Shown: positions 1 through 8,779 of the stretch, piece by piece
How positions within the stretch are numbered: position 1 is the stretch's first letter
How the letters are laid out: each line of letters begins with the position of its first letter
From: Endotrypanum monterogeii
Taxonomy: Eukaryota; Euglenozoa; Kinetoplastea; Trypanosomatida; Trypanosomatidae
Assembly (NCBI GenBank): GCA_000333855.2
Contig: CM007345.1
Location: 124,001 to 188,000, forward strand
DNA: 64,000 bases
Direction: 5' to 3'
The notes under the pieces: generated by a model
Seen by the model: only the letters and a program-made list of their open reading frames with translations
The model's database searches: none
Told to the model about the DNA's origin: nothing
Position numbers and translations under genes: made by a program

Positions 1-2755
1 TGAGCAACTCTACCCAAATGGAGTCGATTTCCCGTTTGATGAAGTCTTTGAAGGTGTTGTATTCACGCTTACGCACAAACTGATGGGTGGGAAGCAAAAC
101 CTCAGACAAAGGGGACCCTCTTTGGGACAAAGGCGCTGATGGCATGTCTTCTCGAGTGAATCGAACGACGACGTCTGGGAAGCTGTTGGAACTGAGAACC
201 TTTTCAACGCCTCTCGTGGACACTAGTAGCCTCGGCTGCGATGCCGTCGACGTGACGGATGTTGTGTTCTCACGCACAACCATCTTCTTAGCCTCCTCGG
301 AATCCCGCTGAACTCTCGTGAGCTTCTCCCCATGTATACTCGCGCCGTCCGAAGGCAGGCTCGCAAGGGCAAAAGTAGTTTGATCCGAAGTAGCAAAGGA
401 TGCGCCAGCCCGGGGGCCAGGCTGGACGACAGACTTATTCGGCATCGGGTTCCTAGCATCCTCATGTCCAGCGATGGGCTTCTCAAAAGACACCAATGAC
501 GACGTTGGTCTTGTGGATAGAGTCACCTCGGTAGCGCCATCGCTGGATCCTGGCCCCCTGTTTCGGTGAAGCTGCGGCAAGCTCTTGGAGTTGAGTGGCT
601 CCTGGATAGGCGCGGAGGCCTCTCGCGTGGGCTGAGATCTCATCAAGTGGAGCCGCAGTGACTCTTCAAGGAGGTCAATCCGTTGAAGGGCGGACCGCAG
701 CTCGCCGGCGGTGGGCAGGCTCTCCTCTTGCGCCTCTCCGGCAGCCTGGGCGCTCTTTGCCGCCCCCTGTGCAGCTGATCGGGCCTCCACGCGGGCATTG
801 TCTAGCTGCCCCACAGCGACTCCCGCAACATTTGTCGGATTTGAAATGGATGACGCGCCAATATCTTGCACTCGCGCAATGTGCAGTCGTGGCCGTGATG
901 TCCGCACCTCCGCAATGCCCTTCTTGTGTTGCTCCCTGCGGTCATCCTCTGGTTCTATATCAGTATCGATCTCCTCGACGCTCGCCACGCCCGAGGCGGT
1001 GTACGTCATCCCTCTCGAAGTACTGAGCCCCACCCCAGCCACAGCGGCCGTGACGGAGCTCGTGATGGGTTTCGCCACCGCACCAGCGGAGTCGGCTGCT
1101 AAAGACAAGGATCGACTGTCCATTCTTCTTGATGAGGTAGTTCCCACAGTGTTTGTCACAGGTGTACTCGTCGCGTGAGCTGTGCCATGACGCCAAGTGC
1201 GGAGCTCATCAATACTGCGACAGATGTCCTTGTTCCGCTCAGCCATGGCGCACAGCTCCACCCGCACAGCGCTCTCCAACGCTGCCAGCTGCGACTGCAT
1301 ATCAGCCAAGCTACCCTGCGTCAGGAAAATGCCTTTAGCGTCTTCCCAGAGCCTCATCAATCCACGGTTTACCTCAGTTCGAAATACCCCCGTGTCTTGC
1401 AGCGTTGCGAGCGCCGCTGAAGAAACGTTGATGCGCTCCACGAGGTCAGCATGCGCTGCTCGCACTGCAGCCTCGACTACCTGCTTCAGCTGCGCCGCAT
1501 CCCCATCTACACGTGCTGCGAACACGTTCAGATAGTTCTGGAGGGAGGAGAAATTGTTGGACAAGTGGACTAGGCGTTGCTCCTGAGCGCTTAGTGTGCG
1601 ATGCGCCTCCTGAATGGGTGCCACACAAGTATCTTGCACTGATGTTGCGAGTGCTTTCAGATCAGACCCCAACGTATTTGTTGCTGCAACAAAGCGGTCT
1701 TGGAGAGCGACGATCTGTGATCGCAGCACCTCATCTTCTGCGGCGGAACGGTGCTGCATAGCCGCCACGCTGTCACGCATTGTTGAGAAGGCCTCTGTCA
1801 CACTCGCCCGCCAGTTAAGATCTACCGTTTCTAGTTGAGAGTCGTGCTTTGCTAGCTCCTGCAAGATTGCCTGATGGGCCGTCTCCTGCCGTTTGTCCTG
1901 CCCATGGTTGTGTTGCACAATCTGTGCTAGCTCACGTGCGAGACTGTTAGTCGCACCCTGGATTACCTCGCGTAGCTTGCCGTCCAAGTCGTTGATGGAG
2001 CGTCGCAGGCCACCGATGTCGTTCTGCTCAGTACTGTGTAGCTGATTCATATCAAGGCGCGTCCGCTGGTCAAGGGCATCAAGTCTTTGATTGACCTGCT
2101 GTAGCGCGTTCTCAAAGTCACCACGTTGTTGGGCGCCAGCGCTTCGCAATTCCCCCAAAAGAGATCCGTGCACCTCCCGCAGTGCATCACGAATTACGCT
2201 CTCCATATTTTCACTGCGCTGGCGCTGCGCTGCGATCTCGGCGCCCATCTGCTGCCGTGTCGCTAGTATGTCGTCACGGGAGCGAGATTCGACGATCTGC
2301 GCGGCGCTGGTAAGGCTCTGCAGCTGCGCTTGAACGCTGCGAATTGACTCAGCAAAGGCTGCCTCGCTGCTTTGCACGCGTTGGGTCATTCCGGTGACGT
2401 TAGCATTCAGACGCTCCTCCATCCCACGACACACCGCGTCGTATTTGTCGTTGGTGCCCCTCAATGCCGTGCTCTGACCCTGGATATCGGCCTGCAGAGT
2501 ACTAAGACGGTCGTTGTGGCTTTGCAGAATCGTCTCCACGCGATTCGCAGCCTCGGCAGTGGCGTGGCTCCTCTCTGTGATGGCAGCGTACAGCTTCTGT
2601 TGCAATTCCTGTCGACTGTGCGACTCTGCCACAGCGTATTGCTCTACGTCGCGGAGTCGTTGAAGCACCGCGGTAATAGCCTGCTCCTGCTGCCGAATGA
2701 TGTCTTCTAACGACATCAGCCGCTGTGTCACGGCGCTGGCAGCGTCGGCTCCCAT
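1..2755 (-). CDS. Long coiled-coil protein, C-terminus beyond window
   Basis: An uninterrupted frame runs from an ATG at 2755 to the window edge (918 codons, no stop), so the 3' part is missing. Residues 1 to about 600 are rich in Q, E, L, A and R with heptad-like spacing and almost no proline, typical of a long coiled coil. The following ~300 residues are rich in S, T and P and look disordered. The last visible part (about residues 860 to 918) becomes more ordered, with a mixed hydrophobic and basic pattern, and may start a folded domain. I recognise no catalytic motif and assign no function; a cytoskeletal or flagellar structural role would fit the composition but is a guess. Upstream codons are AT microsatellite without a better ATG. 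The next gene upstream is UTP13, 2.2 kb away. Confidence 0.82.
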   Translation of the reverse strand, partial: MGADAASAVTQRLMSLEDIIRQQEQAITAVLQRLRDVEQYAVAESHSRQELQQKLYAAITERSHATAEAANRVETILQSHNDRLSTLQADIQGQSTALRGTNDKYDAVCRGMEERLNANVTGMTQRVQSSEAAFAESIRSVQAQLQSLTSAAQIVESRSRDDILATRQQMGAEIAAQRQRSENMESVIRDALREVHGSLLGELRSAGAQQRGDFENALQQVNQRLDALDQRTRLDMNQLHSTEQNDIGGLRRSINDLDGKLREVIQGATNSLARELAQIVQHNHGQDKRQETAHQAILQELAKHDSQLETVDLNWRASVTEAFSTMRDSVAAMQHRSAAEDEVLRSQIVALQDRFVAATNTLGSDLKALATSVQDTCVAPIQEAHRTLSAQEQRLVHLSNNFSSLQNYLNVFAARVDGDAAQLKQVVEAAVRAAHADLVERINVSSAALATLQDTGVFRTEVNRGLMRLWEDAKGIFLTQGSLADMQSQLAALESAVRVELCAMAERNKDICRSIDELRTWRHGTAHATSTPVTNTVGTTSSRRMDSRSLSLAADSAGAVAKPITSSVTAAVAGVGLSTSRGMTYTASGVASVEEIDTDIEPEDDRREQHKKGIAEVRTSRPRLHIARVQDIGASSISNPTNVAGVAVGQLDNARVEARSAAQGAAKSAQAAGEAQEESLPTAGELRSALQRIDLLEESLRLHLMRSQPTREASAPIQEPLNSKSLPQLHRNRGPGSSDGATEVTLSTRPTSSLVSFEKPIAGHEDARNPMPNKSVVQPGPRAGASFATSDQTTFALASLPSDGASIHGEKLTRVQRDSEEAKKMVVRENTTSVTSTASQPRLLVSTRGVEKVLSSNSFPDVVVRFTREDMPSAPLSQRGSPLSEVLLPTHQFVRKREYNTFKDFIKREIDSIWVELL

Positions 2756-2779
2756 TTCTATACTGTGTATGTATGTGAG

Positions 2780-2810
<31 letters not shown>

Positions 2811-2986
2811 ATAAATATACACCTATGCGCGGTCAGTCATTTTGGACGACGACGACGTAAACCAAGTGTCCAGTAGTAGGGATGCATACATATGTAGATG
2901 GTGGTACTGCACACACGCACAGGAGGAGAGTGCCCTGAATTCTCTTTTGGTGCGGAGCCCCAAGGCCAACACAAAGCATCATATGT

Positions 2987-3022
<36 letters not shown>
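2780..3022. repeat. Two (TA)n microsatellites, 2780-2806 and 2990-3022
   Basis: Two pure TA runs lie 25 to 270 bases upstream of the coiled-coil start codon, separated by about 180 bases of unique sequence. Reading frames through them give artefactual Ile-Tyr repeats. Confidence 0.95.
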
Positions 3023-3026
<4 letters not shown>

Positions 3027-3202
3027 GGTAGAGAGAGATTTTCAAAACGCGATGTCTGTTTCGGAGGGATTACAGAGGCCTCGATGACTGTCACATCACT
3101 CAAGTAGTAGAGAGAGAGGGGCGTTCACACGTGACCTCTCTCGCTTTGTTTTTGCTTTTTCCGATGGGGTGCTCTGCTCTACAAAACATGGCTCTATAGC
3201 CC

Positions 3203-3204
<2 letters not shown>

Positions 3205-3244
<40 letters not shown>

Positions 3245-3412
3245 AGCAGTCGGTCAGAGGGCCGGCCCAGATGCGTTCAAGTCGCCACGACATCTCGCTG
3301 CACAGAAAAAACACAGCCGGCATGTATATAAGGACGCACACTGCTCTGATTACGCGTACACCAGGTGACTGCATCGCATCTCCTCAGCTCCACCCCCGAT
3401 CCGGGGTGCATC
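3205..3412 (-). repeat. Dispersed repeat copy A with (CA)n edge
   Basis: The stretch 3243-3412 matches 13721-13890 at about 95% (roughly 8 differences in 170, by eye), and both copies abut a (CA)n tract on the low-coordinate side. On the transcribed strand the unit ends in a (TG)n tail and contains a run of T followed by CTGTGCAG (about 3298-3312), which resembles a trans-splice acceptor. It also carries a GGGCCGGCCC-type palindrome near 3260. It could be a remnant of a Leishmania SIDER-type retroposon, but I do not recognise the signature. No protein is encoded. Confidence 0.85.
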
Positions 3413-4988
3413 GGTTCAGAATGGACATTCAAAGACGGAGCTGCGGGGCTTTCCATCTTCAGAAAAAGCACTGAGCGCTGATACGACAGTCGCTGAGATG
3501 AGAAGCTCCGTCATGGCTGATAATGTGCGATTGTAGCAAAACTCGAGTGAGGAGGGGGTGGAGCAGGGAAAAGACAGGACTGGGGATATATGCATGCGTA
3601 TACATATTTATGTTTACGTAAGACCACCTGTTCAGCAAGATGCCACCGGCGTTGAACTTGTCTAAGGTTTTTTTTTAATGTCGCTATCTATCAAGAAAGG
3701 TGTACTTGGAGATTCACCACATAGACCCTATCAACCCTACGCTGTCTGCTGTGCCACTGTCGCACTGAGTCGCTCTCACTGCTGACGACACGGGCGGAGA
3801 CACATCAAGAGGGCGACCCCAATGGGAAATTCCTGATATAGTTTGCCTCGATTGGATGAGTGATAATATCAGATATAGCCATGCGAGCTAAGACGCACGC
3901 ACGCTAGACGCCGACATCTCATCCCAGTGTCGACGTTGCTGAAAAAAAAAATGGGGAAGAAAGCAAATAGAAGTGCTAGCGAGGTCGAGCTGTGTGTGCA
4001 CCATATTCAAAGACCCAAATGCAGAGGTAACCGCGATAGGGTCGCACAGCTTAGGTGAGAAGAAAAAAAAAATTAACGATTCCAACTTTCCATATCAGCA
4101 GCAAACCCACGAGTGCCGGGTATGAGAGCCTGGCTGTGCGAACGATTGAGTAGTGCTGTTGAGGGGAATAGGACAACACACCTCGGACACATACAGGTGG
4201 TGAAGAGAAAGGCAGACACACGCTAACGAACAGTCGAGCGGGAATTCATGGGCCCACACTTGAGTCAGTCTCGATTTGCCCTTTATTCAATTGCTTTTTT
4301 TTTTTAGACGATTTGTTACGATGTGCGCATTAATGCGTGTACAAATTACCTGCCCTTCTCCCAAAACAAACGCGGTCCACAAATCGTCAAGGCCTGCCTC
4401 TGCACACACACACACACATATGCACACACATGCACGCGCGTGGGCGTGAGCGAGCGCTAGGGAAGGAAAGCGTATTTATGAGAGGGAGTACATGCCAAAT
4501 TACCAGTCCAACAGAGGTCAATACTGGCAAGGCAGACGCTACTAAATAGGGCAGGAACTAGTACCATATATATATGTATATATATACAGGGAGAGAAGTG
4601 CACATGCTTCATTTGTGGTCTCCTTTAGTTATTCGTAACGCTTCCACCTGCTCATCAACACTTCATCCATGATCTACACTCATCCACCGTCCCTCGTCCT
4701 GGATGACGGCAGAGAGAGAAGCACCGGCATACGCATGTACGCACGTCGGACGTCAACCTCTACCCAAGCGAGGAGGGGGAGAAACGAGATGCCAACACAC
4801 GCCTCAAGACAGACCCCTTCACTGCTGCTGGAGAAAAAAAAGAAAGGAGAGATGATGATCAGACAGACAGCCGCGCTCGAGATGGCAATACTTAAAGTTG
4901 AGCCTTTCCCTAGAGCAGCCGACATCACCTGTTAGAGTTGCATAATATCACATGGCAGGCCTCTCCTACCAACACATGGCAAGCGTGC

Positions 4989-7976
4989 TCACCCGGCACG
5001 CCCGCGCTTTGCCAGCGGCTGCTCCTCGTGTACGTCGGCATCGTGATGAATGAACGGAGGAAATGATGTCAATCCGCTTGGGGAGAGCCCGCGGATGACG
5101 TAGTCGATGTAGTATGTGCGGCGAAGTAGGTCGTGCTGCCGCTGACTGTGCTTCCGTGTGTACGAGAGCAGTGGCTCGATCAGCATTGCCATCGATGGAA
5201 CCTGGGCCAGAGCCTCGAAATGACGTGAGGAGATGAGCACGTAAAGCACCAATGTTGCAACCATGCAGTGACGGCTGTTCGTGATCCACTCTCGCGTGTA
5301 CTGCAGCAAGCGAGTCATCTGCTCTGCGTCAAGAGCAGGCAGGAGCTCTGTACGGAGGGTGTTCTCGCACTGGCGAGCGTCTTTGGCGCACCAGCGAACG
5401 AGTACCTGACGGAGGTGGCGGGGGTGACTCAGTCTTAGGGCTAGCATAAAAGCCTCGGAGAACTCACCTTTACGAAGCGCGTTCGCGAGGGCCTGTTCCT
5501 GTAATATCATATCATGGCGCTCCTCCTTGACGCGCGCTACCTCCTCGGCGGTGTAATCCTCGGTAGCGATGAGAACGCCGTCGGCGGCGCCGCTGTAGAA
5601 GATGGTCTCACCAGAGCCGGCGCGTTCCTCGACTGCCAACGCCCATACTTTTTCCGTATGAGCCTCGGACGACCAGACTGACTCCGAAGATGCGATGGCC
5701 CACACACGCAGCACGCCCTCTGCGTTGCCGGTCACGATCTGTGTGCCATTATTGAAGAAACTGAGCTGCAGCACAGATGCGCGATCGACCTGCATTGCTT
5801 TCAAACAAGTCAGCGACACGAGCGACCACAGTCGTACCGATCCATCGTTCGAAGCCGACGCCAAGACACGATCAGTCGGCGAGAAGGCTAGAGCGGAAAT
5901 TCCGCGCCGGTGTCCCCTCAGGGAAGCCTCGCGGTAAATCTTCTTACCAGTGATGTTCCACACATTCACTGACTTATCCTTTCCACCTGTTGCAACGTAC
6001 TGATCGTTAGGAGCCACGGCCACTGTATAGATAGGGCCGGTGTGCGCTGCATTCACACCACTCCGGTGTTGTATCTCATCCACTCGCGACCGCGTCGCTT
6101 TCGCCGACAAGCGCACCGCTAGAGGCACACCGATATCCCACATGCGCAGATTCTCGTCGCTCGAGACAGAGAAAAGCAACAAATAGGTGTCCGTCTGCCG
6201 CTTGTTGAAGGACAGGGACGTCACCTCCGCAGTGTGTCCGCCAAACCCACGCACGACTGTCTCGCAACTCTCGGTGGACCAAACGCGGATCTCTTTGTCT
6301 TTGGCCCCTGTGGCTATCCACGCGCCATCACTGCTCACCGCGCAGCACAGTACCACGTCGCTGTGGCCGCGCAGCATTTTCGAGGAAACACAGCCGTCGG
6401 ATGAGTAGAGGCGCACATCTTTGCTGTTTGTCACCACAGCGCGATGCAGCGGCGAGGCTTCTGGGAACAGCTTCACGTCCAACAACTGGTCCAGGAATCC
6501 GACCACGGTGTGAGCAGTCTCATACTGTGCGTGCACCGTCGCAGAGGGGATGATGTGCTGGATATTAAATCCCGCGTCGCCCACGTACAAGCAGGGGGCG
6601 TCCGATGTGTGTGGCGTGCCAGGCACCACGAGGCCGCGCAGTCGGCGGGTGTTCGCTCCTTTGGGGCTTCCTGCCACCAAGAGGGAGCGCACAAAAGCCT
6701 CCTCGGCGCTGTCCTCGGCATCTGAGGCGGGTGGTTTCGGTAGTCGACGCACCAACTGCACCGCATCACTCTCGCTGACCTGATAAGTGCTGACCACGCC
6801 ATCCATCGCACCAACGTGCAGCAGATCCGTCCCCTGGAAGATGGCGGCCGAAATGTGCTCCTTCACGACAATTGCGCGCACCTCCTGCAAATCCGTCGAC
6901 TTGCGATCCTCACCAAACATCATTTTGTTCACCGAAAGTCGTCGGTCCCGCGCGACTGAGTAAATGTTAGTGAGCGCTTTGTTGAAGGTCATGGACTCCA
7001 CTGCCTGCACATGCGGGCGCCCCTTCGCCACCACCCGCTTCGTCGCAAAGTCGAAGACTGTGACGTGTCCCTCGAAGGACCCAACAGCAAGGTAGGCCTC
7101 CCTCGGGTCAATGCAGATGCTTTGCACAAGGGAGCTGTGAGGACACACAAGGTTGTGGGTGAGGTGGTGGTGAAAGACGTTCCACACCTTCACACTGCCA
7201 TCCGTCGCACCGGAGGCGAGGTACGTGCCACTTTGAGAGAAGTTCACCACAGATATAGCGTGCTGCGCGGCTGTCCAGTTTCGCTGTAATTCAATGATGT
7301 ACCGCACACGGGACGACGCCGCGCGCTCTGTGACGAGCCCGTCTGCATCACCACCACCGGCCCCGGCAGCGTTGCGCTCCTCAGTCGCCACAGGAGAACT
7401 CTGTTCCACCGATAGCGGAAGCGAGGAGGGTGGCTCCATGCGTGCGTCAACACGCATCACATAAATCTGCAGAGAACGTGTACCAACTGCAACGTAGCTT
7501 CCGACTGGCGCGGTCAGTTTCTGCGCATCTTGAGAAGAGTCTGCGCCAGTGAGAGACCGCGTCGAAGTAGGCAAAGCTACTTTTTCGCACGACGTACTTC
7601 CGTTTACACCGCCCTCCGACTTTATTTTGACTCCCTTGGCACCTTTTGCCTTGTTTGAGAGCGTCCCTGCTGCATCGACAGCTGCTCCACCCTCCTCATC
7701 ATCCCCCACAGCCTCGGGCACGGTCACGGCGTCAATGTGTAGAATCACATCCTCTACTGGCAAGGTGTACTTGCACAGTACCTCGCCAGTTCTCGCACGA
7801 ACGACATTCACGGTGTCCCCACACGCCATCACGAGGCATTCCTCCAGAGCTGCCGAGGTTGAAAGTGCTGACGGCAGCGTAGAATCCGAGACGGGAAGAG
7901 AAAGCGACGCCAATGCACCGCCACTAAATATGGGCTCCTGCGTCCATCGCGTGCGGAAGCAGTTCTTTCCCTCCAT
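4989..7976 (-). CDS. UTP13: U3 snoRNP / SSU processome WD40 protein UTP13
   Basis: 995 residues with about nine recognisable WD repeats: near residues 237-268, 280-312, 321-350, 537-567, 580-615, 644-675, 688-718, 730-762 and 772-805. Typical endings such as SVKVWN, EIRVWS and SVRLWS are visible. Residues ~815-965 form the helical Utp13 C-terminal domain that follows tandem propellers in UTP13/TBL3. The family acts in the nucleolus in the UTP-B complex, binding pre-rRNA and U3 snoRNP for 18S rRNA processing. A low-complexity insert (residues ~90-220) lies between the first strands and the clear repeats, longer than in yeast. The extreme C-terminus is basic (AKRGR), a possible nuclear signal. 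The ATG at 7976 follows a plausible splice acceptor at 8010-8011. Another nucleolar WD protein such as UTP12 is possible, but the C-terminal domain favours UTP13. Confidence 0.88.
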   Translation of the reverse strand: MEGKNCFRTRWTQEPIFSGGALASLSLPVSDSTLPSALSTSAALEECLVMACGDTVNVVRARTGEVLCKYTLPVEDVILHIDAVTVPEAVGDDEEGGAAVDAAGTLSNKAKGAKGVKIKSEGGVNGSTSCEKVALPTSTRSLTGADSSQDAQKLTAPVGSYVAVGTRSLQIYVMRVDARMEPPSSLPLSVEQSSPVATEERNAAGAGGGDADGLVTERAASSRVRYIIELQRNWTAAQHAISVVNFSQSGTYLASGATDGSVKVWNVFHHHLTHNLVCPHSSLVQSICIDPREAYLAVGSFEGHVTVFDFATKRVVAKGRPHVQAVESMTFNKALTNIYSVARDRRLSVNKMMFGEDRKSTDLQEVRAIVVKEHISAAIFQGTDLLHVGAMDGVVSTYQVSESDAVQLVRRLPKPPASDAEDSAEEAFVRSLLVAGSPKGANTRRLRGLVVPGTPHTSDAPCLYVGDAGFNIQHIIPSATVHAQYETAHTVVGFLDQLLDVKLFPEASPLHRAVVTNSKDVRLYSSDGCVSSKMLRGHSDVVLCCAVSSDGAWIATGAKDKEIRVWSTESCETVVRGFGGHTAEVTSLSFNKRQTDTYLLLFSVSSDENLRMWDIGVPLAVRLSAKATRSRVDEIQHRSGVNAAHTGPIYTVAVAPNDQYVATGGKDKSVNVWNITGKKIYREASLRGHRRGISALAFSPTDRVLASASNDGSVRLWSLVSLTCLKAMQVDRASVLQLSFFNNGTQIVTGNAEGVLRVWAIASSESVWSSEAHTEKVWALAVEERAGSGETIFYSGAADGVLIATEDYTAEEVARVKEERHDMILQEQALANALRKGEFSEAFMLALRLSHPRHLRQVLVRWCAKDARQCENTLRTELLPALDAEQMTRLLQYTREWITNSRHCMVATLVLYVLISSRHFEALAQVPSMAMLIEPLLSYTRKHSQRQHDLLRRTYYIDYVIRGLSPSGLTSFPPFIHHDADVHEEQPLAKRGRAG

Positions 7977-8779
7977 TTGCTAGTGGCCTTTCAGAGAGGT
8001 GTAGACAACCTACGTGTCAAAGTCAGAGAAGAGGTAAGGAGATGTGGCGTGCACACACCGCTAAATTTCTCATGAAGTAAACAGCCGAAAACGAGCAAAA
8101 AAAAAAGTTATGCACTGAGCCTGTGCAACGGTGGCCAAAGTCGGTGTGTGTGTGTGATGTATGGTGTGATGTATGGTGTGAAAATATCGGAGCCTACCAC
8201 GCCGAACGTAAGTACCGGTGCTGATAATTCCTCAACATAATGAAGTTATGAGTTACACAAAGGTGAGAAGAGGGAGGGGAGAGATGGAAATGCAACGAAA
8301 GCATGGTGAAAAGCAGGACAGTAGCACAGACGAATATACACGATTCTCATTCCCCTTCTTCCCACTCATAGGGAGGACTAGTGGAAATGGCAGGTTCTGC
8401 CGAGGATGACCATTCCTTTCACGAAAAACGATGGAAGAAAGAAAATCTGTACGCGCGCAGAAAAACGAAGTGGGAATCGCGATCACCCTCCGCAACAATA
8501 ATCTGAGGTCAAGCCGCTCCACTTGAAGGAATTCGATTTTCACCTTCCTTTGGGGGGGGGGGGGGAGGAGGGACAACCCCGTCATCGCCGCTGCTACCCA
8601 CTCAACAATGAATAGCCAGATAGGGTTGTGAAATACATTAAATCAGATGTAGAATGCTAAGTGCGCTAGGCGAACGACTGCGAGGCTGTCCCCTCACGCA
8701 GCCGCCACCCCTGACCGGCCGACCGACAAACCGACACACAAACACACGGGTAAATAGAGAAACCGAGACACAAGGCTCT
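7977..8779. other. Spacer between BRF1 and UTP13
   Basis: About 800 bases with no gene. It contains a short tandem duplication of a TGATGTATGGTG unit near 8155-8180 and a G run of about 14 at 8551-8564 (C run on the transcribed strand). Confidence 0.8.
8010..8042 (-). promoter_or_regulatory. Likely trans-splice acceptor for UTP13
   Basis: On the minus strand a pyrimidine-rich stretch (8016-8042) is followed by ACGTAG, with the AG at 8010-8011, 34 bases before the UTP13 ATG. This is the usual arrangement for spliced-leader addition. Confidence 0.45.

Larger units (their letters stand above)
2756..4988. other. Spacer between UTP13 and the coiled-coil gene
   Basis: No gene seen over 2.2 kb. 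It holds two (TA)n tracts, a (CA)n tract, one copy of the dispersed repeat, and several homopolymer runs. Open frames here are short and repeat-derived. It must contain the UTP13 3' UTR and the 5' leader of the coiled-coil gene. Confidence 0.8.
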
